Positions 1 to 7,224 of a stretch of 16,899 nucleotides of DNA are shown here, in pieces. Under the pieces are notes generated by a model. It made no database searches, was not told the DNA's origin, and saw only the letters and a program-made list of their open reading frames with translations. Position 1 is the first letter of the stretch. Every line of letters begins with the position of its first letter. Source of the stretch: CAYXXZ01 sp964469165 (GTDB taxonomy: Bacteria > Pseudomonadota > Gammaproteobacteria > Pseudomonadales > Porticoccaceae). The stretch is taken from positions 1-16,899 of the forward strand of contig CAYXXZ010000067.1 of NCBI GenBank assembly GCA_964469165.1, written 5' to 3'. Both the position numbers and the translations under genes were made by a program.

Positions 1-23
1 CGCTTTGAGCGGCTCACAAACTA

Positions 24-46
24 AAGCCCCCGGCTTGGCCGGGGGA
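24..46 (-). terminator. Probable terminator of tesB
   Basis: A GC-rich hairpin lies just downstream of the tesB stop on the minus strand. Its arms CCCCCGGC (27-34) and GCCGGGGG (38-45) enclose a 3-base loop. Reading the minus strand, the stem is followed by CTTTAGTTT, which is a short and imperfect U-tract. Position and shape fit a rho-independent terminator, but the weak T-run limits certainty. Confidence 0.5.
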
Positions 47-49
47 TAT

Positions 50-898
50 TTACTCTCTGGTGCGTTGCCTTGCCAAGCCTTCCTGGATGGTGGTCGCCAC
101 CAGCGTGCCCTGGGGGTCGTAGAGGCTGCCGATGGACAGTCCGCGCGCGCCGGAGGAGGATACCGGGCGGATGTAATAGAGCAGCCACTCGTCGACCCGG
201 AACGGGCGGTGGAACCAGATGGCGTGATCGATCGAGGCGAAGATGAAATTCGGCGTGGTGTCGTAGCTTTCCTCGGTGGTGATGCCGTGGGGCAGTAGCG
301 AGGCGGTGAGCAGGCCAAAATCCGAGATGTAGGCCAGTACCGAGCGGTGGGTGTCCTGGTTGTCGGGCAGGGCGTGGCGAGTTTTCACCCACCACTGGAA
401 TGACATGGGGTCGGTCTGGTCCTGAGAAGCTACTTCGTAGATCTGAAATTCGCTATGGGGGCGGTGCATGTTGCGCTGGCCGATGATGGGCATGGGCGGC
501 GCGCGATGCTCGCCCTCTTTCGGCAGGGGGGGCATTTCCAGCAGCATGCCGTGATCGAGACCTTCTTCCGGTGCCTGGAAGGAAGCGGACATGGTAAAGA
601 TGGGGCGGCCGTGCTGAATGGCCACGACGCGCCGCGCGGTGAAGCTCGCGCCGTCGCGACTGCGGTCCACCTCATAGATGATGGGCGCGTTGAAGTCGCC
701 ACGCCGCAGGAAGTAGCAGTGCACCGAATGAACGGGGCGTCCCTCGACGGTGAGCTGCGCTGCCTGGATGGCCTGGCCGAGCACCTGTCCGCCATAGACT
801 TGCGGGGTACCCAGGTCGCGGCTCTCGCCGCGAAAGATATTATCTTCGATACGCTCGAGTTGCACGTAGTCGACGATCTTGCTGATTTCGTTGGTCAT
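50..898 (-). CDS. tesB: Acyl-CoA thioesterase II (TesB family)
   Basis: This enzyme hydrolyses medium/long-chain or branched acyl-CoA to free acid and CoA in the cytosol. The 282-residue protein has the usual TesB length and a double hot-dog layout. N-terminal hot-dog hallmarks are GGQVLGQA (36-43) and HSVHCYFLRRGD (57-68). The C-terminal half carries SDFGLL (192-197), ASIDHAIWFHRPF (221-233) and QEGLARQR (272-279). By alignment to E. coli TesB (Asp204, Thr228, Gln278) the catalytic residues should be Asp193, Ser222 and Gln272. The frame is open for 21 more codons upstream, but I chose the Met at 898 because the conserved protein starts there and AGGAG lies about 13 bases upstream. That spacing is rather long. 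A TATACT -10-like box sits at 932-937 on the minus strand, with no clear -35. The gene is divergent from the acyl-CoA genes that follow and may salvage CoA from intermediates that stall in the pathway. Confidence 0.93.
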   Translation of the reverse strand: MTNEISKIVDYVQLERIEDNIFRGESRDLGTPQVYGGQVLGQAIQAAQLTVEGRPVHSVHCYFLRRGDFNAPIIYEVDRSRDGASFTARRVVAIQHGRPIFTMSASFQAPEEGLDHGMLLEMPPLPKEGEHRAPPMPIIGQRNMHRPHSEFQIYEVASQDQTDPMSFQWWVKTRHALPDNQDTHRSVLAYISDFGLLTASLLPHGITTEESYDTTPNFIFASIDHAIWFHRPFRVDEWLLYYIRPVSSSGARGLSIGSLYDPQGTLVATTIQEGLARQRTRE

Positions 899-1025
899 GG
901 TTTTTCGTTTGCTCCTGAGCGGGACCGGCAAAGTATATCCCCGATTGCCAAGGCCGCGCACGGCGGCGCTGCGCTCATCGCGGCAATCGCATGAAGATCA
1001 TTGCGCACGCTGCACGCCGGCCGCC

Positions 1026-1123
1026 ATCCGGGTACAGCCTTTCGAGACACGCCGTAAACCCATCCATGGGGGCTCGGCAGCGGCATCCCTGCCGCTGACG
1101 GTCTCGAAAGGCTGTACCCGGAT
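1026..1123. repeat. Palindromic element, 23-base inverted arms
   Basis: Perfect inverted arms at 1026-1048 and 1101-1123, beginning ATCCGGGTACAGCC, enclose 52 bases. Inside is a nested perfect hairpin CAGCGGCA-TCCC-TGCCGCTG (1078-1097). A shorter CCCAT/ATGGG dyad lies to its left. It can fold into a branched structure. No open frame or transposase is present, so it looks like a MITE- or REP-like dispersed repeat. Copy number elsewhere in the genome cannot be judged from this window. Confidence 0.75.
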
Positions 1124-1240
1124 AGCGTCCTCACACTGTGCCAAATTCAGATATGGCGCAGCCGCCTTCAGGCGATTGCCGCGCCAGTCATTGCCTGGAA
1201 CGCCTCGGCGCACAGCCTGTGCTTGCCTTTGACGAAGGCC

Positions 1241-1278
1241 TTGGTTTACCCTTGGTTGGCAGTATAACGTGTGTTATA
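1241..1278 (+). promoter_or_regulatory. Candidate promoter overlapped by operator-like dyad
   Basis: TTGGTT (1241-1246) is spaced 16 bases from TATAAC (1263-1268), giving a sigma70-like promoter reading toward the SDR gene. The -10 box is also the left arm of a perfect dyad TATAAC-GTGT-GTTATA (1263-1278). A dyad on a -10 box is the usual layout of a repressor operator of TetR or GntR type. No regulator gene is in the window, and the dyad could equally serve a minus-strand promoter for tesB. This is inferred from sequence shape only. Confidence 0.3.
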
Positions 1279-1332
1279 GGAGTCGTCCCGGCTTTGCACC
1301 GAGGCGGGGTGTGGGGTATTTGCTGTGCCGGA

Positions 1333-1363
1333 TTGGCGAAAATAGCCGGGCTTTTGGTATAGT
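1333..1363 (+). promoter_or_regulatory. Weak candidate promoter
   Basis: TTGGCG (1333-1338) and a good TATAGT -10 match (1358-1363) are separated by 19 bases, which is longer than optimal. If used, it would give a leader of about 330 bases for the SDR gene. It is listed only because the -10 box is close to consensus. Confidence 0.22.
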
Positions 1364-1698
1364 GAGCGCCACTTTTGCCTCCGGCAGGGTGAGGTATGCC
1401 CGCGGATGACCGGGGCTTGGCCGCCTGGCGCGACTCCTTTTCCATGGGGACACACAGGACAAGGCGGGCCACACTGTTATCCCTCCGGCACTCCGGCAGC
1501 CATCGCGGCGCGTTTTGCGGCAAAGTGCTTCGGACGCAGCGGTGGGTTCGCCCGATTTCGTTTCACTCCGAAACGGGGGCGGCAGACAAAGACACGTTGG
1601 TGTTTCCACACTCCGGCAAGCCGGTATTCCTGGCAGTTCCGGAGTTGCGGAGCTTTTTTTGATTTGACAAAACGAGTAACGAGTAGAGGAGAAACGAG

Positions 1699-2601
1699 AT
1701 GAAACTGTGTGAAGGACGTGTTGCGATCGTCACCGGCGCTGGCCGTGGCGTAGGGCGTGCCGAAGCCGTCATGCTGGCCAAGCACGGCGCCAAAGTGGTC
1801 GTCAACGACCTGGGTGGCACCAAAGACGGCATCGGTCAGGACCTGAGCGCCGCTCAATCCGTGGTCGACGAAATCAAGGCATTCGGTGGTGAAGCCATCG
1901 CCAACGGCGCCGACGTAGCCGACTGGCAACAGGCAGGCGAAATGGTTCAGCAGGCCATCGACACCTTCGGACGCCTGGACATTCTGGTCAACAACGCCGG
2001 TATCCTGCGCGACAAGATGATCTGGAACATCAGTGAAGATGACTGGGACGCCGTAGTACGCGTCAACCTCAAGGGCACCTTCGCGCCCATGTCCCATGCC
2101 ATCAACTACTGGCGCGCCCAATCCAAGGCGGGCAACAAGATCGATGCCCGTATCATCAACACCTCTTCCGGCACCGGCCTGTTCGGCAATATCGGCCAGG
2201 CCAACTACTCCGCCGCCAAAGGTGGTGTCGCCTCCCTGTCCATCGTTGCCGCTCTCGAACTTAAGCGCATCGGCGTCACCGTCAACGCCCTGGCGCCGCG
2301 CGCCCAGAGCCGCATGACCGAAGGCCTGGCCGAGCGCACTGAAGAGCAAATCGCGCGCCGCAACCCCGACTACGTCGCGTCCCTGGTTACCTGGCTGGCC
2401 AGCCCCGAATCCGCGGACATCACCGGTCGCTTCTTCGAAGCCTGGGGCTACGGCTACGCTGTTCTGGAAGGCACCAGGCACGGCGCCCGTTGCGATGCAA
2501 CCCCCGATGACCCCGCGAGCCTCGGCGATGCCATTCACCGCATCGTGCGCAACTCCCAGACGCCGGTTCACTTCGAGCGCGATCAGTTCCACGATCTGTA
2601 A
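1699..2601 (+). CDS. SDR-family 3-hydroxyacyl-CoA dehydrogenase-like oxidoreductase
   Basis: This is a 300-residue short-chain dehydrogenase/reductase. It has a Rossmann nucleotide motif TGAGRGVG (12-19), Asp37 after the second strand (expected to favour NAD), NNAG (98-101), Asn123, and the catalytic Ser157, Tyr170 and Lys174 (YSAAK). The sequence style, with NDLGG (36-40) and a C-terminal tail beyond the usual 250 residues, resembles the (3R)-hydroxyacyl-CoA dehydrogenase part of peroxisomal-type multifunctional enzyme 2. It probably oxidises a 3-hydroxyacyl-CoA or an alicyclic alcohol in the cytosol. AGAGGAGA at 1685-1692 is a strong ribosome-binding site seven bases before this ATG. A hairpin separates it from the next gene, so it may be made at a different level from the downstream trio. 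The family assignment is firm; the substrate is not visible. Confidence 0.88.
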   Translation: MKLCEGRVAIVTGAGRGVGRAEAVMLAKHGAKVVVNDLGGTKDGIGQDLSAAQSVVDEIKAFGGEAIANGADVADWQQAGEMVQQAIDTFGRLDILVNNAGILRDKMIWNISEDDWDAVVRVNLKGTFAPMSHAINYWRAQSKAGNKIDARIINTSSGTGLFGNIGQANYSAAKGGVASLSIVAALELKRIGVTVNALAPRAQSRMTEGLAERTEEQIARRNPDYVASLVTWLASPESADITGRFFEAWGYGYAVLEGTRHGARCDATPDDPASLGDAIHRIVRNSQTPVHFERDQFHDL

Positions 2602-2614
2602 GACGCACGCAAGC

Positions 2615-2648
2615 AAATGGCTTGGCAATCGCCAAGCCATTTCTTTAT
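2615..2648 (+). terminator. Hairpin terminator after the SDR gene
   Basis: A perfect 12-base stem, AAATGGCTTGGC (2615-2626) and GCCAAGCCATTT (2631-2642), has a 4-base loop AATC and runs into CTTTAT. It fits an intrinsic terminator or attenuator between the SDR and the first crotonase gene. The T-tract is interrupted, so read-through is likely. Confidence 0.55.
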
Positions 2649-2682
2649 CCGTACAACCCTTTTCGTATAAAAGGAGCCAATA

Positions 2683-3468
2683 ATGAGCCAGCAGATTCTG
2701 TATTCCGTCGAAAATCATATCGCCACCATCACCTTGAACAACCCTGACGCCCTCAACGCCATCGATGAGGAGATGCACCACGAACTGATGAGTGCGCTGC
2801 TGGATGTTCGCGGCAACCGGGAGGTGCGGGTGATAGTTCTGAAAGCAGCTGGCAGGGCTTTTTCCGCCGGTGGTGATCTCGACGAGATCAAGAAGTTGCA
2901 GGAAGACCTGATCCGCCGTTCGAGAATGTGCGACGTCGGCGTGCGCCTCATCGAAGCACTCATCGACTGCCCCGTTCCCGTGGTGGTCGCTCTCCATGGC
3001 GATGCCTTTGGCCTCGGTGCCTCCATTGCCCTGTGCGGGGATATCATCGTTGCCAGCAAGAACGCCCGTCTTGCCGACACTCACGTCAAGGTCGGCCTGG
3101 TGGCCGGTGACGGCGGCTGTCTGACCTGGCCGATGTCCATGGGCTTCAACCGTGCCAAGCGCTATCTGCTTACCGGCAAGGTACTGCCCGCCGAGAAAGC
3201 CTACGATTTCGGCCTGGTGACCGATCTGGTCGACGCGCCCGAAGAAGTATTGCCTGCCGCCGTCGCCATTGCGCAGGACATCGCCGCGCTGGCGCCGCTC
3301 GCCGTGACCGGCACCAAGAAAGCGCTCAACCAGCTTGCCAAGGCGCGTTCGAACGAAGTGTTCCCGCTCGGCATGATGCACGAAGTCATCTCTGCCGGCT
3401 CCGAGGACGTTCTCGAAGCGGTCGCCGCCTTCAAAGAGAAGCGCAAGCCCGTCTACCAGGGGCGCTGA
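2683..3468 (+). CDS. Crotonase-fold enoyl-CoA hydratase/isomerase family protein
   Basis: This 261-residue crotonase superfamily protein should act on a CoA thioester in the cytosol. The CoA/oxyanion-hole segment AFSAGGD (59-65) and the second oxyanion segment HGDAFGLGA (105-113) are present. The two glutamates of classical hydratase (rat Glu144 and Glu164) align to Ser114 and His134. The block DTHVKVGLVAGDGG (132-145) instead carries Asp143 near the position used by some enoyl-CoA isomerases. Plain hydratase activity is therefore doubtful; isomerisation or another reaction is more likely. The start is set by AAAGGAG, about seven bases upstream. The stop is seven bases before the acyl-CoA synthetase start, so the two are almost certainly co-transcribed. 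Confidence 0.88.
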   Translation: MSQQILYSVENHIATITLNNPDALNAIDEEMHHELMSALLDVRGNREVRVIVLKAAGRAFSAGGDLDEIKKLQEDLIRRSRMCDVGVRLIEALIDCPVPVVVALHGDAFGLGASIALCGDIIVASKNARLADTHVKVGLVAGDGGCLTWPMSMGFNRAKRYLLTGKVLPAEKAYDFGLVTDLVDAPEEVLPAAVAIAQDIAALAPLAVTGTKKALNQLAKARSNEVFPLGMMHEVISAGSEDVLEAVAAFKEKRKPVYQGR

Positions 3469-3475
3469 GCAGCAC

Positions 3476-5017
3476 ATGCACCCGCGCGACATCGCAAGCC
3501 ACCATCCCCAGCGCACGGCCATCGTCGTGCCCGGGGATGGCACCCGCCTCGAGCAGGCAATGAGCTACGGGGAACTGGTCGCCGCCATGGATCGCTGCGC
3601 GGTCTTTCTTCAGGAACTGGGGCTCGAACCCGGCGACGCCATCGCGCTCTGCCTGGAGAATCGCCTCGACTACTTCCCCATCTGCTGGGCGGCGTTCAAT
3701 CTGGGGCTTTACTTCACGCCCATCAGCACGCGCCTCAAACGCGACGAGATCGCCTATATCATCGGCGATTCGGATGCGCGGGCATTCTTCACCTCGGCGG
3801 AGTTTCGCGGCGAAGTGGAAGGGCTGCCCGCCATGGTGCCGGGGGTCGAAGCCTGGCTGATGCTCGACGACGTCGCGCCGGGTTACCGCTCCTACGAGCA
3901 AACGCTGGCAGCCAGCGAACCTCGCCCGGTGGCCGCGCCCACCCAGGGCGCGCCCATGATGTATACCTCGGGCACCACGGGCTTCCCCAAAGGGGTCAAG
4001 CCGCCGCCGTCCGAGTTGCCGGTGGACGAGCCGCCGCCGCTGCTGAACCTGCTGGGCAGGCTCTATTCCTTCGACGGTGAAACCAGCTACCTTTCCACAG
4101 GGCCGCTCTATCACGCTGCGCCCCTCAAGTACAACATGGCCGTACAGACCATGGGCGGCACCTCGGTGGTTCTGAAGAAATTCGACCCGGAGGCTGCCCT
4201 TGCGGCCATCGAGCGCTACCGCGTCAGCCACTCGCAATGGGTGCCCACCATGTTTACCCGTGCGCTGCGTCTCCCCGAGGAAACGCGCAAGCGCTACGAC
4301 CTGAGTTCCCACAAAGTGGCGATTCACGCCGCGGCGCCCTGCCCGGTGGAACTCAAGCAGGCCATGCTGGCGTGGTGGGGGCCCATCATCCACGAATACT
4401 ATGCCGGTTCCGAAAGCGCCGGCATGTGCGCCATCGGGCCGGAAGAGTGGCTCAGCCACGTCGGCTCGGTGGGCAAGGCGGTTCGGGGCGAGATCCATAT
4501 TCTCGGCCCGGACGAGGAAGAATTGGCGCCCGGCGAGTCCGGTTTGATCTTCTTCTCCGGCGGTGGCCAGTTCGTCTACCACAAGGATCCCGAGAAAACC
4601 CGGCGCGCCCACAACAGCAGGGGCTGGGCCACGTTTGGCGACATCGGTTACGTGGACGAGGAGGGCTATCTCTATCTCACGGACCGCCGTGATTACGTGA
4701 TCATTTCCGGGGGCGTCAACATCTATCCCCAGGAGGCGGAGAACGTTCTCTGCCAACATCCGGCAGTGGAAGATGTCGCGGTATTCGGCGTACCCAACGA
4801 AGAGTACGGCGAGGAAGTGAAAGCTGTCGTGCAGCCCGTCGATCCGCAGCGCGCGGGGCCCGAGCTCGAACAGGAATTGATCGCTTTCTGCATCAGCAAG
4901 CTCGCCAAACTGAAGTGCCCGCGTTCCATCGACTTCATGGCGGACATGCCCCGCGAACCCACCGGCAAGCTCCTCAAGCGCAAGCTCCAGGAACAGTACC
5001 GCCAGAGCAACAAATAG
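3476..5017 (+). CDS. Acyl-CoA synthetase (AMP-binding, FadD-like)
   Basis: This 513-residue enzyme of the ANL adenylating family activates a carboxylic acid to its acyl-CoA through an acyl-adenylate, using ATP and CoA. Visible motifs are the P-loop YTSGTTGFPKG (163-173), GPLYHAAPL (209-217) and YYAGSESAG (308-316) at the A5 position. TFGDIGYVDEEGYLYLTDR (386-404) contains the ATP-ribose Asp389. The hinge region follows at DYVIISGGVNIYPQE (406-420), and the C-terminal catalytic lysine is Lys498 in PTGKLLKRK. Length is normal and all core motifs are intact. It lies between two crotonase genes with gaps of 7 and 26 bases, forming a likely operon that starts catabolism of an imported acid. The ribosome-binding site is weak, so translational coupling to the upstream gene is likely. 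Substrate is unknown; fatty, terpenoid or steroid side-chain acids are possible. Confidence 0.92.
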   Translation: MHPRDIASHHPQRTAIVVPGDGTRLEQAMSYGELVAAMDRCAVFLQELGLEPGDAIALCLENRLDYFPICWAAFNLGLYFTPISTRLKRDEIAYIIGDSDARAFFTSAEFRGEVEGLPAMVPGVEAWLMLDDVAPGYRSYEQTLAASEPRPVAAPTQGAPMMYTSGTTGFPKGVKPPPSELPVDEPPPLLNLLGRLYSFDGETSYLSTGPLYHAAPLKYNMAVQTMGGTSVVLKKFDPEAALAAIERYRVSHSQWVPTMFTRALRLPEETRKRYDLSSHKVAIHAAAPCPVELKQAMLAWWGPIIHEYYAGSESAGMCAIGPEEWLSHVGSVGKAVRGEIHILGPDEEELAPGESGLIFFSGGGQFVYHKDPEKTRRAHNSRGWATFGDIGYVDEEGYLYLTDRRDYVIISGGVNIYPQEAENVLCQHPAVEDVAVFGVPNEEYGEEVKAVVQPVDPQRAGPELEQELIAFCISKLAKLKCPRSIDFMADMPREPTGKLLKRKLQEQYRQSNK

Positions 5018-5043
5018 CAACCTCATCGAGTGGAGAAATTTCC

Positions 5044-5853
5044 ATGACCAGCGACGATTCACAAGACCTGCTGACAACCATCGACGGCGCCGTAGCCCGT
5101 ATCACCTTCAACCGCCCCAAGGCGCGCAATGCCGTCAACGGTGCCATGATCCTGAAAATGGGTGAGTTCCTGCAAAAAGTCGCCCTCGATAAAAATGTGC
5201 GCTGTGTCGTGCTCACCGGTGCGGGCGAGCATTTCATGGCCGGTGGCGATGTCGCCGGTTTTGCCAAGGTGCTCGACCAGAGCTCCGAAGAGCGCCGCCT
5301 CGACTTCGAGCGCCGCGTCAACAATTCGCGGACCATTTTCCAGGCCATGCGCACCATGCCTCAGCCCATCATTGCCCGGGTTCAGGGCGCCTGCGCGGGC
5401 GCGGCGGTGGGCTTCGCGGCAAGCAGTGATTTCGTGATCGCCTCTGAAAGCGCGCTGTTTCTCGTCGCCCACGTCAACATCGGCGCAAGCCCGGATGGCG
5501 CCACCAGTTACGCCTTGCCACGCCGCATCGGCGCGGCCCGCGCCCTGCAGATGGCGCTGCTGGGCACGAAAGTGGATGCCGCCAAGGCGCTCGACTGGGG
5601 ATTGGCCAACAAAGTGGTGCCCGATGCTGAGCTGGATCAAGTAACCGAGCAATTGGTGCAGAAAATCATTGCCCTGCCCGCATCCAGCGTGCGTAATATC
5701 AAGAATATATTCAATCAGTCTCTGGACAACGATCTCGACACACAGCTCACCCTGGAGGCGAAAGCCTTCGGTGATTGCGCCGCTTCGCCCAATTTCATCG
5801 AAGGGGTCAAGGCCTTCATGGAAAAACGGCCTGCGGTGTTCAATCAGGAATGA
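5044..5853 (+). CDS. Crotonase-fold protein, probable enoyl-CoA isomerase type
   Basis: This is a 269-residue crotonase superfamily member, only distantly similar to the one at 2683. Motifs are FMAGGDVAGF (64-73) for CoA and oxyanion binding and QGACAGAAVGFAASSD (114-129). The positions of the two classical hydratase glutamates are occupied by Gly123 and His143. Asp151 in NIGASPDGATSY (145-156) lies where delta3,delta2-enoyl-CoA isomerases and PaaG-like proteins carry the catalytic acid. Isomerase activity is therefore the best guess. The frame is open further upstream into the synthetase gene, but Met at 5044 is chosen because GTGGAG precedes it at a suitable distance and the protein begins normally there. 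It is the last gene before a clear hairpin, ending the ECH-synthetase-ECH block. Confidence 0.88.
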   Translation: MTSDDSQDLLTTIDGAVARITFNRPKARNAVNGAMILKMGEFLQKVALDKNVRCVVLTGAGEHFMAGGDVAGFAKVLDQSSEERRLDFERRVNNSRTIFQAMRTMPQPIIARVQGACAGAAVGFAASSDFVIASESALFLVAHVNIGASPDGATSYALPRRIGAARALQMALLGTKVDAAKALDWGLANKVVPDAELDQVTEQLVQKIIALPASSVRNIKNIFNQSLDNDLDTQLTLEAKAFGDCAASPNFIEGVKAFMEKRPAVFNQE

Positions 5854-5874
5854 CAGGCGCGCCTGTCGCATGGC

Positions 5875-5898
5875 AGCCCCAACGCTGACGGGGCTTTT
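5875..5898 (+). terminator. Intrinsic terminator after the second crotonase gene
   Basis: AGCCCC (5875-5880) pairs with GGGGCT (5890-5895) around a 9-base loop and is followed directly by T residues. This marks the end of the crotonase-synthetase-crotonase block. The reductase 34 bases further on may have its own promoter or depend on read-through. Confidence 0.6.
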
Positions 5899-5931
5899 GG
5901 ATAAACCGCTTTTTGTAAAGGCAATGACACG

Positions 5932-7146
5932 ATGAGTGGAACAGACACCATGGTAATTATCGGCGCCGGCCTCGGCGGCGTCTCCGCCGCGGGCGCACTG
6001 CGCCAGGATGGCTTCACGGGGCGTATCGTCCTGATCAACAATGAAAAAGAACTGCCCTACGACCGTCCCCCGCTTTCCAAGAGCGTTCTGCAAGGTGTGG
6101 AAACTCTCACCGACGTCTATCTGAAGGCGCCGAACTGGTACGACGACAACAACGTGGAACTGCTGTCCGGCGTCGCGGCGACGCAGATCAAGCCCGATCA
6201 GCACCAGGTCGTACTCGACAATGGCACTACCCTCGAATACAGCAAGCTGCTGATCGCCACCGGTGCGCAGGCGCGCCGCATCCCGGCCCTGGAGCAGGGC
6301 GGCGTTCCCTATTTCTATCTGCGCACTGACCTCGACGCCCTCGGCCTCAAGGAACAACTGGGGCCGGGCAAGAAGCTGGTGCTGATCGGCGCCGGCGTGA
6401 TCGGCCTGGAAACCGCTGCCAGCGCCACCAAGCTGGGTTGCGAAGTGGCGGTGGTGGAAATCGCCGAGCGGGTCATGGCGCGCTTCATGTCCGAGGACAT
6501 GTCCGCCTGGGTGCAGGCGAAACATGAGGCGCAGGGCGTCAGGTTCTATCTCAAGGATTCCGTGGCCGGCTTCAGCGACGATTCCAAGGGCCTGGTACTG
6601 GCCAGTGGTGCGACATTGGAGGCCGATGTCATCCTGATCGGCGCGGGCGTGGTGCCGGTGGCCGAACTCGCCGAAGCCTGCGGTCTGGAATGCAACAACG
6701 GTATCGTGGTCAACGAATATTGCCAGACCAGTTCGCCCGATATTTACGCCATCGGCGATGTGGCCTTCTACCCGGATGCCTGGATGGGACGTCCGATGCG
6801 CAGCGAAAACTGGCTGCACGCCCAGAAGCAGGGTGAATGCGCGGCGCGAAACATGAATGGCGGCAATGAAGCCTACGGCGACATTCAGTCGGTGTGGAGC
6901 GACCAGTACGACTTCAAGTTGCAGACCTCCGGTGTGCTGGAAGGCGATCAGGTGGTGCTGCGAGGCGACATGTCCGCCGATAACTTCATGATCTTCTATC
7001 TGCAGGATGGTGTGGTGCGCGGCGTGCTGGGTGTGAACTCCGCCAAGTTCATGCGCCTTGCCCAGAACATGATCAAGGCCAAGGCGCCAGTGGACGTGGC
7101 CGTGCTCGCGGACCCGGCTGCCAACCTGAAGAAAGCCATGCCCTGA
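5932..7146 (+). CDS. FAD-dependent ferredoxin/rubredoxin-type reductase
   Basis: This 404-residue pyridine-nucleotide-disulfide oxidoreductase-fold enzyme probably moves electrons from NADH to a ferredoxin or rubredoxin that feeds a P450, Rieske oxygenase or alkane hydroxylase. It has an FAD-binding GAGLGG (11-16), PYDRPPLSK (42-50), ATGA (109-112) and a NAD-binding GAGVIG (153-158) with Glu176 after the next strand, which favours NADH. The second FAD motif is YAIGDV (272-277). WSDQYDFKLQ (322-331) opens the C-terminal reductase domain and is typical of this group. There is no redox CxxC pair, so it is not a thiol-disulfide reductase. AAAGG (5917-5921) supports the start; a Met at codon 7 is an alternative. 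The partner ferredoxin and oxygenase are not in the window. Confidence 0.88.
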   Translation: MSGTDTMVIIGAGLGGVSAAGALRQDGFTGRIVLINNEKELPYDRPPLSKSVLQGVETLTDVYLKAPNWYDDNNVELLSGVAATQIKPDQHQVVLDNGTTLEYSKLLIATGAQARRIPALEQGGVPYFYLRTDLDALGLKEQLGPGKKLVLIGAGVIGLETAASATKLGCEVAVVEIAERVMARFMSEDMSAWVQAKHEAQGVRFYLKDSVAGFSDDSKGLVLASGATLEADVILIGAGVVPVAELAEACGLECNNGIVVNEYCQTSSPDIYAIGDVAFYPDAWMGRPMRSENWLHAQKQGECAARNMNGGNEAYGDIQSVWSDQYDFKLQTSGVLEGDQVVLRGDMSADNFMIFYLQDGVVRGVLGVNSAKFMRLAQNMIKAKAPVDVAVLADPAANLKKAMP

Positions 7147-7175
7147 ACACGTGTGCAGCGCCTCGGGTGAATACG

Positions 7176-7203
7176 AAAAAGGCCGGGAAATCCCGGCCTT
7201 TTT
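7176..7203. terminator. Bidirectional intrinsic terminator
   Basis: A-run, stem GGCCGGG (7181-7187), loop AAAT, stem CCCGGCC (7192-7198), then T-run. Because A-tract and T-tract flank the same stem, it can terminate both the reductase (plus) and the converging glutathione S-transferase (minus). It has the textbook shape and position. Confidence 0.88.
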
Positions 7204-7224
7204 CTATTGGACTGAACAGGCGGC

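Larger units (their letters stand above)
899..1698. other. 800-base divergent intergenic region
   Basis: No convincing gene lies between tesB and the SDR gene. Short open frames here have no good ribosome-binding site and no recognisable product. The stretch holds a 23-base inverted-repeat element (1026-1123), a dyad TATAAC-GTGT-GTTATA (1263-1278) overlapping a promoter-like sequence, and a second promoter-like sequence near 1333-1363. It also has a small hairpin CGTTTC-ACTCC-GAAACG (1559-1575) and a T7 run (1654-1660) just before the SDR ribosome-binding site. If transcription starts near 1280 or 1370, the SDR mRNA would carry a 330-420 base leader. The role of that leader is unknown. Confidence 0.6.

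Noticed and set aside
1263..1278. Dyad as a KstR-type steroid regulator site
   Set aside because: The KstR motif has AAC and GTT two bases apart; here they are four bases apart. It stays listed only as an unspecified operator-like dyad.
1559..1575. GTTTC-ACTCC-GAAAC dyad as a PsrA-type fatty-acid regulator site
   Set aside because: The PsrA consensus is GAAAC-N4-GTTTC. Here the half-sites are in the reverse order with a 5-base spacer, so it does not match.
1396..1702. Short plus-strand open frames in the tesB/SDR gap
   Set aside because: No ribosome-binding site, overlapping frames of similar length, unusual composition and one running into the SDR start. Nothing favours translation.
1477..5077. 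Long minus-strand open frames (1477-3543 and 3431-5077) opposite the SDR, crotonase and synthetase genes
   Set aside because: The plus-strand products have complete catalytic motifs and good ribosome-binding sites. The minus-strand translations have no recognisable domain and follow the codon pattern of the opposite strand.
5059..6819. 586-codon minus-strand open frame opposite the second crotonase and reductase
   Set aside because: It crosses two real genes and a terminator on the other strand and shows no motif; it is a reading-frame shadow.
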